A stretch of DNA of 17,556 nucleotides. It comes from Agrocybe praecox. Lineage: Eukaryota; Basidiomycota; Agaricomycetes; Agaricales; Agrocybaceae. The notes under the pieces are model-generated. The model saw only the letters and a list, made by a program, of their open reading frames with translations. It was not told where the DNA came from and searched no databases. Below, one piece after another: positions 1 through 9,213 of this stretch. Location of the stretch: NCBI GenBank assembly GCA_964017145.1, contig CAXHKQ010000165.1, positions 1 to 17,556 on the forward strand, in the 5' to 3' direction. The position numbers were made by a program, and so were the translations under genes. Within the stretch, counting starts at the first letter, position 1; each line of letters starts with the position of its first letter.

Positions 1-207
1 CGATGCATATCGCGCATATGTGGACATCGGAAAACACGCCTCAATTTCTCGATGCTCTAGATGGTAACGTGATTCGCTGCCGACGTTGCTATCGAATGCA
101 TTTCTGGTCAGCCCATTGTCTGCACACTTGCAGATGGCGCGTCTCGTGCCCGTGTGAAGATTAATGATACGGAACACGACGCGCACCGCATAAGAGCGTG
201 CAATTTG

Positions 208-390
208 TCAGCCGCATCGGGTCGGAATAGCTTGCCAGCGCGAGTGTTTTTGTTTTGACAAATTCCGTGTGATTTCAAATCGCCGTCGTCTGCGTCTTGC
301 GCGTGTGCTCATTAGGCACATGGATTTTAATAATTTTCGGTAGCTCACACGCGCACACACAATTGATTTGTAAGCACTGGGTTCATTGTG
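208..390 (-). other. weak candidate second exon of the minus-strand gene
   Basis: On the minus strand a T-rich tract ends in CAG at 393-391, a reasonable 3' splice site, and the following frame stays open from 390 down to a TGA at 210-208 (60 codons). The frame is phase 0, which matches the phase-0 donor of the candidate first exon at 3456-3412, so the two could be joined across an intron of about 3 kb. The peptide would begin HNEPSAYKSIV and contains a run of six arginines produced by a CGN-rich stretch. No domain is recognised and no minus-strand AATAAA is visible below 208. An alternative donor, GTGAGC, lies inside the exon. The phase match has a one-in-three chance of being accidental, so this is only a candidate. 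Confidence 0.13.
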
Positions 391-1505
391 CTGGAACAAT
401 TAAAACAATCGGGTGTCAAACTATACATAGCAACCCTTTCGAGCCACCACCATTGTGTGGAGCATGTGGCGCGCACGTTCATGAGCAACTTCTTGAACGA
501 TTTATATGCTAAACATCGCCACGGCCGCATATACATTACACTCGGCGCCAATTGAAGGCAAAGCGATGAAAAAAATACCGACGAAGGCGCGAGCGCACAC
601 GTTTTGTTCACGACGAACGACGCAATTAAACGTTTCGATTCACTCGAGCGGATCGGCTCGCCGCCTAATGAGTCGCAGACGACTTGGTCTGAAGATTTTC
701 GGGTCTCCCTCCGCGTGTGCGCGTGTGAGCGTGTGTGCAACGAACGTGTCAATCAAAATGTGCGAACGTCCGTCTGCGAGCCGTAGAACAATAACACGAA
801 CACAACACAGATGTTGGTCCCGAATTTGCCAAATCGAACGAGCGCACATGCAAATCGACGTCCATTCACTCGAGGTGTGATCTAAGCACGGGAGTTGGGA
901 CTCGCCGTCTGTGTTTTTTTGGTGTGCCAGCCGGTGGGAAGCTGTTGCGTTCGTGTTTACCCAACGGATATATTCGCACACAAATTCAAATCCGACCCCG
1001 AGCCCTATGCAACATAGTACAATATATATTGATCAACGCACAAGCCTACGAAAACAGATTTGCCGCCACTCTGCCCGCGGCGACAAATGCGCGATGCAAA
1101 ACAATCATAACAAACAAACATTCGTCGTTCGGGGCGCAGAGCGATTTTTCTAATTCGGGACGGTACCACCGGCGGGGTCGGCTCTCGATATCTATACTGT
1201 TATTTTTATTAATCGGCTTTCTGCTTTCGCCATTGGCGTTTGGCAGCCGTGTGTTTGCGTACCCCGAGCTACGACGGCGACATTCGAACCTTCGGTGCCT
1301 TCAAGGTGTTACAGATTAAATGCGTGAATCTTTCCGCAAAGTCCCGCGTCTTCGTCGTCCTTGCCGTCGTCGTGTTGTTGCAGCTTCTTGTTACATGCAT
1401 ACACACACCAAATACCGGGCATTGTTCGCGTGATGTGTTTGATAGACACTGTGATTCGTGATCGAGGCCCCCTCGGTTTTTTTTCGTCCTTCGGTCTTCG
1501 TACCA

Positions 1506-1529
1506 TGCGTGCGTGCGTTCGTGCGTGCG
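1506..1529. repeat. TGCG tetranucleotide microsatellite
   Basis: Imperfect tandem TGCG units, interrupted once by TTCG. The array is short and likely to vary in length between individuals. Confidence 0.8.
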
Positions 1530-1626
1530 ATTGATATTGTGTATGTGTGTACGACAGAGCTCTCGGTGAAACCGTTTTGCCATTGCCGCCGCCGATGTTC
1601 AGCAGATTAACTGTAACAGAATGCGG

Positions 1627-1651
1627 TGCGTGTGTGCGTGCGTGTGTGTGT
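1627..1651. repeat. TGCG/TG mixed microsatellite
   Basis: Alternating TGCG and TGTG units. With the array 100 bp to the left it accounts for the Cys/Val- and His/Thr-rich translations of the frames that overlap this region. Confidence 0.75.
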
Positions 1652-3360
1652 TCAATCAAAATAATGTAATCTGTTTTCCTGTGTCGTTCAGGGTTCGGGG
1701 CACGCCAGCAAACACGTCGCAATGCGTTGCGGATCGGCAGCACTTCCTGGTAAGATGCACGCGTGATTTCGCGTTTGTGTGTTTGCGTATCTATAGTGTA
1801 TGTAATTGGAAATTAGAACGAAACACGCAACCGGCGCTTCTCACGAGTATATTCAGCACTTCGACTCTATATAATTCTGAATCACTCCCAATTTTATTGT
1901 GCATTGTGTTCGGCATGTCCGTGATTGATAAGAAAACTCGACAGTGAATTGATGCAGTTGATATTGCCCAACAGCGCAGTCGGCACATCCCGATCGATCC
2001 GTTAATCAATGCCAACCGTTTTAAACACACTTTACATCGTTTGTCATTAAATTCGCCCAGCCCTCCGCCCATCCCTCCTTCGGCTCGTGCGCCGCACATG
2101 TCGATCACCCATCATAAAGTTTCAATTGTCGACATTGTTGTTTGGCACGCGCACGAATGCGCGCGGTATCGATCATAACTCGCCGAACAAATAGAACGAC
2201 GACCAACAATTATAATCCCGGCAAATAATCCACAAATTATTGCCATAACTGCTGCCGCGCGCCGAAAATCCGCACACGCGGCTGGCACGTCATATTTACA
2301 TAAACACATGTGTATGTACGCGCACGCCGCGCGCGCAATCGCTGCGCTAAGCATACTTTACAACACAAAACAAACCGATAAATATCTGGCGTCACCGCCG
2401 CCAAAATCGCGCTCTCTCGCCCAGCATGTGTGTGCATAATTTTATTATCGCACACCAGTCACGTGCCACATTAGAACGTTAGCGTTATGCTGCTGCTGCC
2501 CGCTTAATGACATGCAATTTCCGCGAGCGAACGCGCACTTTCACATTATGCAAATGTGCCGAGCGGTCGGGTGAAATGCGCGGCACGGGAGGACAAGGGA
2601 GGAACGACAGTCGAGTCATCGTTGCTGTTGACCATTGTTTATTGGGCCTAATCAATTCGGTCGGCCATCGCGCGCACGCGCAAGTCATCAAGCCCGTCGG
2701 CAGTGGGTAGTTTTTTCGGTAATGTCCGGATTTGTAGGTAAGCTGTCTACTGTCAGCATGTCCGCTATTTTCGATTCAGTGCACATTTCAGTCAGTGCAC
2801 AGAAGCGAGCTATTTTTCCCGTCCATTGACCGCGCGAACTCGCTAGAAAATAATAGATATGTGCGCAATTTCTGCGCCGGTTGGCTTGGATTTTTAATCC
2901 AACGAATGCAGTGGTTTGCTGGTTAGTGGGAACTCTAAAACACCCGGCGCGTGTGTCACAAGACTTGTTCCATCAGTGTTGTCATTTGATGTGATGAGTG
3001 TGCGCATGCCGAGAGGGGGATGCACAGTGTGTTGATGGCATGTCATTTAATCGTCAATAGTTTTTTATATTCGTTTTATTCGCATCAACGTCGAGCAATA
3101 TGGGCGGGTACGGCCAATACTCGACGCACGCATTGCTGTGCGAGCAAGTGAGATTGGCATGCGTGAAATGTATGTGTGCGTGAATGTTGTGCGCGAGCGT
3201 GTGGCGGGATTAATGTTTATTGCGGTGCAGCGAAAAAAAAACATGTGAATGCAATTCTCGCACACACTGAGGGAGGATTTGTTGCATTCGGCGTAATGCT
3301 ACTACTGTTCTGTTTGCATTCGATAGAGTAAACCGTTTAAAATTGTGCGCGCGTACAAGT

Positions 3361-3374
3361 CAATATTTGCGCAA
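3361..3374. repeat. 14-bp element, copy 1 (CAATATTTGCGCAA)
   Basis: Identical to 3821-3834. It contains TTGCGCAA, the palindromic core recognised by C/EBP-type bZIP factors. The two copies lie on either side of the candidate minus-strand promoter, one about 40 bp inside the putative first intron and the other about 220 bp upstream of the start. Confidence 0.45.
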
Positions 3375-3411
3375 GCGCGCGATTTCTGACTGTGATGTCG
3401 GCGGTACTCAC

Positions 3412-3456
3412 GTTTCTCTGCTGCTGATTTGAACCCGTTCGGTCAGTGTTATCCAT
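3412..3456 (-). CDS. candidate first coding exon (15 codons) of an unidentified gene
   Basis: Read on the minus strand, an ATG at 3456-3454 opens 15 codons, MDNTDRTGSNQQQRN, ending exactly at a GTGAGT donor (3411-3406), so the intron would be phase 0. The frame is open upstream to a TGA at 3531-3529, and the leader before the ATG is A/C-rich with CAACAA and CAGCAC runs, as insect leaders often are. An initiator-like TTCAGT sits 144 bp upstream of the ATG. The short hydrophilic, Asn/Gln-rich peptide resembles the disordered N terminus of a nuclear or cytoplasmic regulator, but no family is recognised. The remainder of the protein would lie at lower coordinates, possibly outside the window. The reading rests on start, donor phase and leader together; each signal alone is common by chance. 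Confidence 0.35.
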
Positions 3457-3600
3457 TGAGTGGGGGGTGGGTGGCGAGGTTGGGTGCTGGTTGTGCTGCA
3501 GTTGTTGCGATTCGGTTGTTCGGTGAGTTCACTTTACACTTGGCAATTTATGTCAAACACAAATGTTCATATCCAGGTAAACACTTGGGTAACTAACACT
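3457..3600 (-). other. candidate 5' leader of the minus-strand gene
   Basis: Minus-strand sequence between the TTCAGT initiator and the ATG at 3456. It contains a five-codon upstream ORF (ATG at 3570-3568, stop at 3555-3553) and then an A/C-rich stretch with no good acceptor, which argues that this is a transcript start rather than an internal exon. Its in-frame part just before the ATG is also open (24 codons, Gln/His/Pro/Thr-rich), so translation could conceivably start elsewhere. Confidence 0.3.
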
Positions 3601-3640
3601 GAACGTGATACGTAAATATGTTGTATGCGCTCGACTTTAA
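3598..3640 (-). promoter_or_regulatory. candidate core promoter with TCAGT initiator
   Basis: On the minus strand TTCAGT occupies 3603-3598, matching the arthropod initiator TCAKTY core, with the predicted start at 3600. No clear TATA box lies 25-31 bp upstream. A GGATA at +27 to +31 resembles a downstream promoter element but is one base short of the canonical spacing, so it is not claimed. A cluster of Zelda-like heptamers lies 270-600 bp upstream. Confidence 0.3.
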
Positions 3641-3752
3641 AACACACTAGACACACACACGAGCACGCTACGATGTTCACTAGTCGACAGCACTCGCTCG
3701 AATGATGCTCAAACGGGGACGCGAGCTACCCTTATTGGATCGCACAGTCCTT

Positions 3753-3807
3753 GCCGAGCCGAACGCAGAGCCGAGCGAGCCGAACCGAGCCGAGCCGAAC
3801 CGACACC
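3753..3807. repeat. CCGAG/CCGAA pentanucleotide repeat
   Basis: About ten imperfect 5-bp units of GCCGA/ACCGA type, interrupted by an ACGCAGA segment and a GCGA slip. The array lies 150-210 bp upstream of the candidate minus-strand start. On the minus strand it reads TCGGC/TTCGG. No known function is assigned. Confidence 0.75.
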
Positions 3808-3820
3808 GTCGGGTATGCTG

Positions 3821-3834
3821 CAATATTTGCGCAA
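3821..3834. repeat. 14-bp element, copy 2 (CAATATTTGCGCAA)
   Basis: Exact second copy, 460 bp from the first, followed at once by another half-similar ATTGCGCA. Candidate C/EBP-type binding site by motif only. Confidence 0.45.
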
Positions 3835-3933
3835 ACAATTGCGCACGGTGACACACACAGACTAGCACTAGGTAGCGGCATAGGTATGCATGTGCATGCT
3901 TGTGCATGTATAGGTACACGCGTGACCACGGAA

Positions 3934-3950
3934 ACACACACACACATACA
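3934..3950. repeat. CA microsatellite
   Basis: AC repeated six to seven times followed by an imperfect ATACAT end. Confidence 0.75.
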
Positions 3951-4173
3951 TGGGACAGGGGATGAAATTACGATGGGTGAATACGTTGAAGACTTCGGCC
4001 AGCAAGAACGTGTATGCTTGTGTATGTTTTTCGTGTGTTCGAAGTCGCGATCGGGATGTAGGAAAAAAGGACACCCCGAAGTGCGCATAGCAAAACATAC
4101 AAACATGAACATACCTGAGACAATTATGCGTCTAATCTATCAAACTATAGCTTTGCATAGATATTCTTGATTA

Positions 4174-4199
4174 TGCCACTGAGATTACTCTCGGTGGCA
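4174..4199 (+). other. 26-nt hairpin, 11-bp stem with one G-U pair
   Basis: The left arm TGCCACTGAGA (4174-4184) pairs with 4189-4199 through ten Watson-Crick pairs and one T-G wobble around a TTAC tetraloop. The wobble is stable only when transcribed from the plus strand. It is too short for a microRNA precursor and lacks the sequence of a histone stem-loop or an iron-responsive element. Confidence 0.6.
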
Positions 4200-6054
4200 G
4201 GTATTTTATTGTGTTCAATTGAATCACCACTCTTCCTAGATTTAAATTCCAACGAATGTTCGCAATTGCGACATTTACATCCCGCATTATCAACGATCGC
4301 CCTTCGCCCGTTGTCCTATCAACGAAACCAGATGCGCGGAAATGATATAATACGCGCGCGCAGTCAAATTCTCGCCGCTCCATAATCGCGTGACCATTTC
4401 TATACAAATTAAAGGGCAACGCATGTGCATGCACCAAGCGAACGCTGTATGCAAAACCGTTTGCAATGCAGGTCTCGACCAGATGCAATTTGCTTCGCGG
4501 TGTGGACGCGCTGTTTGCATTTCCCGCGTGTCTTCGCGCGGTGCACACGACCGCATGTGGATGCGTGATGTTGCATTGTGTGTGTGTATGTAAAGACGCG
4601 CGACGCGTACATTGTCAGCATCGCGCGAAACCTGTCTGACGCGTTTTTCGGCGATGGCCTTGAAATCAAACGTCTTTTGCAAAAAAGGTTGCGAGTTACG
4701 CTCGCGATCGCTCGCCAGCGAATACAAGGAACGTATGCTCGAGGCTGCTGTGCGTTGCGCGAAATAATTACCATATGCGGTAGTCACGCGACGATGGGTA
4801 AATATGTGCGTTACAAGACAAGGAGATATACCCGAAGCATAAAAAAATGTCTCGTGATTTTGACAGCGCATGTGAACCGACCGACCGACAAGATTCGCCG
4901 TTCGAAGTCAGCCGGTCATTTTTATGACTCTGCGCGTTCGAATCGGTCGGAATTTATGTCCGATTAATGTTCTCATTACGATTTAATACACCCCTGAAAC
5001 GCTGTCCATCGTCATGGGACGGTTTTATGTGCGAGGTGCGATTGAGTTGTTTGAAAATCGTTTAATCGCCTGGACGCAGGAAAAAACCACTGCATACGGA
5101 GAAAAGTGAGTGCGGTCAAACGATTGTCACCGTTCGGCGCGAGCGTTCTGGTCAGATGCACGCGAGCGGCGATCCCATCGTTTAGTTCAGTGTGTATGTG
5201 TATGTGTGTTGTCGGGTGTGTCCGCTCGGACTCATTGGACTGGGAAAATTTATGTACCGTAGGCAGACACACTCGTCGCATAATGATTGCCGGTATGATA
5301 TGCAAAAATATGAGTGTTTATGACTTTGCGGCCAAATAGAGATTTAATAGACTGCACGTTCGTGCCGACCACATAATGTTTCCCACTGACCGACCGGCAT
5401 CGTATCATTGCGTTTTAATGATCGTCGGCTCTGCTTTCACTCGTCTCTTATGCTCGTATGTATCTGTATAGAGAGAAGTAGTGTCGCTAGTCGTCATCAC
5501 CGATGTCGTCTTTGCTCGGCGCTAAATGATAAATGATTCGATAGGAATGCGTGTTTCAAGCAGAAAACGGCATAATTTCGTGTGAAGCATAAAGGTTATC
5601 CGCAGAGTAATTGGATCGGTCTGGTCACCCGAAAACAACCACCCGAGCAGAGCACCCATCGATGAATGGATTGAGCTGTGCTGTGCTGTGTTGGGTGACA
5701 TCGTCGTCGGCGGTAATGAAGCTGTTTCCCACAATGAGAGTGCACACGCAGTGAACACATCGTGTACTATACTGTGTGTATGATCCAATGTTGTGCCACC
5801 GCACACGCGGTTCAACAGAGCAGCAGTGTGGCTTATGGTCGGATGCTCAGTGTGGACGACGCTCAACATAAGGAAGTGAAGCCGAGCGCCGAGCAAGAAA
5901 CCGTTTCTATTATATTGTCTTGTGTGATTGTGGGGTGCAATTCGGGTTATTATCGAACGAAAACGGCGTGGTTGCTGTTCGGATACGAGCTGGATGGATT
6001 TCATTCTCAGCATAGTTCGCACACGTTACTCAGCATTTGTGCTGACTGACCAGT

Positions 6055-6082
6055 GACGACGATGATGATGATGAAGACGATG
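6055..6082. repeat. GAT/GAC trinucleotide repeat
   Basis: Nine tandem GAY/GAA-type triplets, which would read as poly-Asp/Glu in one frame, but no extended coding frame surrounds it. Confidence 0.7.
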
Positions 6083-6774
6083 CGGTGTGTATTTCATGCG
6101 ACGACGCCGATGAAACATGATACGGATATTATAGTATCGTGTGTGTTGTGTGCGATTGACGATTAACCGGCTAACCGCTGGCGCGTCAATGACACCGTCG
6201 TGCAATTCTGTTGCTACCGTCTTGTACGTTGCGATGTCCTCGATTGCAGCGCTCGATTGCACCTTGCGGCATTGTGGATGTCCGTTTCGAACAACGTGTA
6301 ATTTATCCGAAGCACCGACGAAGACACTCTCAATGATCACGTCAGAGAACAAAACGTCGTGAGCGATGTACGCAGACGCCTAATTAAAGCGTGAGCATAC
6401 ATTTATGCTCGTATGAGCAATTGGTTGTTGGCAGCACTCGACACCCGTCGACATCTTCTCAATGGTGGCGGAGGCAGTTAGCAACAGTAATAATGTGTGT
6501 GCTGCAATGGTTTAACTATGCACATAAACATACATACCGCACTGCTAAACGGAGAAACCGCCCAACAAAACGACGAGCTGTGACTATGGTCATGCGTATA
6601 CGTTATATGCGTCGTGTATACCACATTTACGACTTGATTGCGAACGTGAGGGCTGGGTGTTGTGCTGGTGCTTGTGTGTGCTGGTGTTTCGTTGAGTTGG
6701 TGAAATACCGCACGAACTCATAACTACACACCCGTAAACGGTTCAACGCTAAGCATTATGCACTGTGCACTCAC

Positions 6775-6929
6775 TATCAGCACTCCAGGATCAATATTGT
6801 TCCAAGGATATTCACACACACACAAGTGAGTATACGGGTATTCCCATCACGCACAAACATCACCGAGTGAGTCAAGTGCACTGCTAGCCGCACTAATAAG
6901 TAGTCACACGTACACAGAACACACGCACT
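6775..6929 (-). other. weak candidate non-coding first exon (leader-like)
   Basis: On the minus strand a TTCAGTG initiator-like motif (6932-6926) is followed by a GT/TG-rich leader-like sequence that ends at a GTGAGT donor (6774-6769). The layout parallels the segment at 3600-3412, so it could be an alternative upstream first exon of the same minus-strand gene. An internal ATG frame of 27 codons stops three bases before the donor, so the segment would be untranslated or carry only an upstream ORF. No TATA box or DPE at correct spacing is seen. Confidence 0.18.
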
Positions 6930-6989
6930 GAACGAAAACAAAACCGTCGAAGGTGTGCTGCGAAAACAAATAAAAACCATACCCACACC

Positions 6990-8790
6990 GGTTTCGCTTC
7001 GTTGGATTCACGGATTTACGACTTCGTGTGAGCTGATAAGCGGCCTGTTTATCACAGGATATTCAATTAAACATGTGTGTGTGTGTTGGCTGTTAATAAC
7101 GGCGCAATATGGAAAATCGCGCGCATTTTTACATTCGAACTATTCTGCTTCTGGGAAAATGCCGATTTAATTTGCTGTGCTGCGCGCATCGCGTCGCCCT
7201 TAGCACACCATCAAATCTTTGACCGGTCACTCACCACCACTAACATGCGAATCATTGACAACCTTTTGGCTGGCGTCTTCGCCCGTAGTGGCTCCTTGCA
7301 GCAGCAGCACCGTAATAATGCGAAAAACAAATAATTCATGCATCGCCAATTTATGTAACGATCGCCACGATCCGCAACGCGTCCGCGCATTTCAATGGTT
7401 CTGCTCGGACCAGACGACCATCGGTGCACTTTGGACCACAGCGTCGATAATTGCATGTACCGGCGACACCGCCATCGGCCAGCGGCCGTGCAACTCTGCA
7501 TCGCCGGGTATGATTGCATGAAACGAGTATTGGTTTATGGATAGTATGCTTGCACCGCTCGCGCACATTTGCATTGGTGAGAGACTTCCAGATTCATAAA
7601 TCGTCCGGTGAACGGACGCACGAACTGACTTGCACACGCACACACGCTAAAGTCTATGTGCGCGTGTGTGTAGGGTGGCATTTCTTCCCAAACGTAATCA
7701 TTTTCCGATACATCGTTAGAGACGAGGACCCGGTTTTCCGTCACGATGTTGTACTCAGCTGCATAAGCACACACATACACACAGGCCAGACCAGACCAAC
7801 GGTGACCTCTGCTATTGTTCGACCCGAAAAGATTAACAAGGAACATCACTTGCGTGTGCACGCTTGCATGTATCCATATCCATCTTGCTGGCCAGCATCG
7901 CATCGAAAATATCTCTTGTATCTATGTTGTATGCAACAGAAGACGTCGTGTGTTGCGGCTGCCACACACACACGTATTGTACGCGGGTATTCGGTGCGAA
8001 TCTTTTGTCAGTCGACCGACATGCAAGACGAGCACACGACGACCGGAATTCGGAACGAAAGAATTATGCTCCAGTTTCGACAGCGTCGAAGCAGCATAAC
8101 GCGCAAATCATTACGCATTGCTTGTTCGACCGCGGGTTCCGATCAATCACATTCGTCTGCAGGGATTTCGAATTCGTGCACGCAATTCAGCACGGAGGCG
8201 ACATTAATGCGTGGGCCGACGCAGATCGTGTGACGGAATGCACGACGGCACGGAGCATAGATTAATGGGTTCAAACGTTTGTTGTAGCCACAAATCGAAG
8301 GCATCGCCGAACCGTCCGGGTTAAGTGGATAGTCGAATGTCGAATCGGGTGATCGATTGCACCCCTCGAATGGTGGCGGCATCTTGACTTTATGCAATGC
8401 ATTGTGTGACGGTTTGTGGTGAATCGTGAATCGACAGAAAATACGCAAACGGAATTCAGAATACGCAAATCACGCAAACCGCTTCGGGCAATCGACGAAG
8501 AAGCTATCGTAGGAGTGGCGGGTGGAGTGTTTGTATTGCTTTCTAAACAAACATCTTCATCAGCGCGACGCGCGCATAGCAGCTGGACGACTTGTGTCGG
8601 ATTATATCTACAATTCATCCGAACAAAGAGTGTTCGTTGGCCACCTTCACTTTCGTTCAAGGAACCTTTTTCCTAACTTCTTACCATAGAGAGAGAGCGA
8701 GAAAAAAACTCTATCCAACAAAACAACACGACACGGCGTTGCTCACAGCACAAGCAGGAGCATTGTCATTATTATTGTGGTAGCCAGCAG
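6990..8790. other. gene-free stretch
   Basis: Nothing that can be supported as a gene. The longest frame in the window is here (7514-8233, plus, 239 codons), but it is crossed by CA/TG arrays, is rich in His/Thr/Arg/Cys, starts without a good context and overlaps long frames on the other strand. TCAGTTCG on the minus strand near 7630 resembles an initiator but has no downstream support. Confidence 0.5.
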
Positions 8791-8797
8791 ATCAAAA

Positions 8798-8816
8798 GCA
8801 GCAGCAGCAGCAGCAG
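8798..8816. repeat. CAG/GCA trinucleotide repeat
   Basis: Six GCA units plus a partial unit, bordering the CACGTG inverted repeat to its right. Confidence 0.8.
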
Positions 8817-8818
8817 AG

Positions 8819-8864
8819 CAGCACAGCACGTGCTATCGATCGTATCAGACGGCACGTGTTGCTG
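8819..8864. promoter_or_regulatory. pair of CACGTG E-boxes in an inverted repeat
   Basis: CACGTG occurs at 8827-8832, inside the 10-bp palindrome AGCACGTGCT, and again at 8853-8858, 26 bp away. The flanks CAGCA (8819-8823) and TGCTG (8860-8864) are also complementary, so the two sites form an imperfect inverted repeat. CACGTG is the canonical E-box for bHLH factors such as Clock/Cycle and Myc/Max. No gene start is visible next to it, so use as an enhancer is inference. Confidence 0.3.
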
Positions 8865-9195
8865 CTGGCCGTGTGCCGGGGGTGGATGCGCTTTTTAGTG
8901 AGGATGACGCAGATGAAAATGCGTGGTTCGTCTTCGAGTTTTCCGTTGCCGAAAGGTTGGTTGCGTCTTATGCATTTAATTGAAAAGATCAACACGGAAA
9001 CCACTGCGCTGAACACACTGCGTACGTACGATCGTAGCCGATTTTGGGTCGAAGATGTTCTACAATATAAACCAAAGAGTGTGTAGAAATTCGGCGTGCA
9101 TCGCAGATGGACAAACATTGCGCAAGCAAACGCACAATACAATTGAATTTCAATTTCTGCGCTCGAAAGTTGTGCGTTCACGGTGCATTCACCGG

Positions 9196-9213
9196 AGCAG
9201 CAGCAGCAGCAGC
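9196..9213. repeat. AGC trinucleotide repeat
   Basis: Six perfect AGC units. Confidence 0.8.

Larger units (their letters stand above)
400..3405. other. gene-free stretch, intron-like
   Basis: No convincing gene is seen here. Frames of up to 144 codons on both strands overlap each other and cross TG/CA and TGCG repeats, giving Cys/His/Arg/Thr-rich translations typical of non-coding DNA of this composition. If the minus-strand first exon at 3412-3456 is real, most of this stretch is its first intron. Visible details are a short plus-strand segment bounded by splice-like signals (1692-1749), TGCG/TG arrays near 1506 and 1627, a triplet of TCAGT motifs at 2776-2796, and a 7-bp hairpin at 2886-2902. 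Confidence 0.5.
3869..4204. promoter_or_regulatory. cluster of TAGGTA/CAGGTA heptamers (Zelda-like)
   Basis: TAGGTAG at 3869-3875, TAGGTAT at 3881-3887 and TAGGTAC at 3911-3917 lie within 49 bp; CAGGTAT follows on the minus strand at 4111-4117 and on the plus strand at 4198-4204. A further CAGGTAA lies at 3574-3580 in the candidate leader. TAGteam heptamers of this form are bound by the zinc-finger pioneer factor Zelda in Drosophila, and Zelda is conserved in mosquitoes. At random about one YAGGTA per kilobase is expected on both strands. Position relative to the minus-strand promoter suggests an early-embryonic enhancer; that is inference. Confidence 0.3.
3960..6768. other. gene-free stretch with scattered motifs
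   Basis: No supported gene is seen. The longest frames are 193 codons at 4290-4871 (minus), overlapped by 4409-4774 in another frame, and 166 codons at 5522-6022 (minus). The second has a TCAGTC initiator-like motif just upstream of its start and less skewed composition, but no recognisable domain and no splice or poly(A) support. The stretch also holds a strong hairpin at 4174-4199, a GTGCATGCAC palindrome at 4425-4434, an ACCG repeat at 4876-4890 and a GAT/GAC repeat at 6055-6082. Confidence 0.5.

Noticed and set aside
3..164. Plus-strand frame at the left edge, 53 codons, with CxxC and His/Cys residues like a zinc finger
   Set aside because: Spacing fits no known finger, no splice signals bound it, and Cys/His/Arg richness is typical of random frames here. 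It could still be the end of an exon starting outside the window.
2776..2796. Three TCAGT motifs as a plus-strand promoter
   Set aside because: Only a poor TATA-like TATTTT lies upstream, and no leader, ATG and donor combination follows.
3421..3450. tRNA B-box-like GGTTCAAATCA on the minus strand
   Set aside because: No matching A box or cloverleaf at the required distance.
4290..4871. 193-codon minus-strand frame
   Set aside because: It overlaps a 121-codon frame on the same strand and frames on the other strand, has Arg/His/Cys-rich composition, and shows no domain, promoter or poly(A) support.
5522..6022. 166-codon minus-strand frame with TCAGTC just upstream
   Set aside because: The composition is fairly normal, but the initiator is a common 6-mer, no family is recognisable, and no minus-strand AATAAA follows near the stop.
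7514..8233. Longest open frame in the window (239 codons, plus)
   Set aside because: It crosses CA/TG arrays, is rich in His/Thr/Arg/Cys, shows no domain and overlaps other long frames on both strands. A frame of this length is not surprising in CpG-rich, stop-poor DNA.
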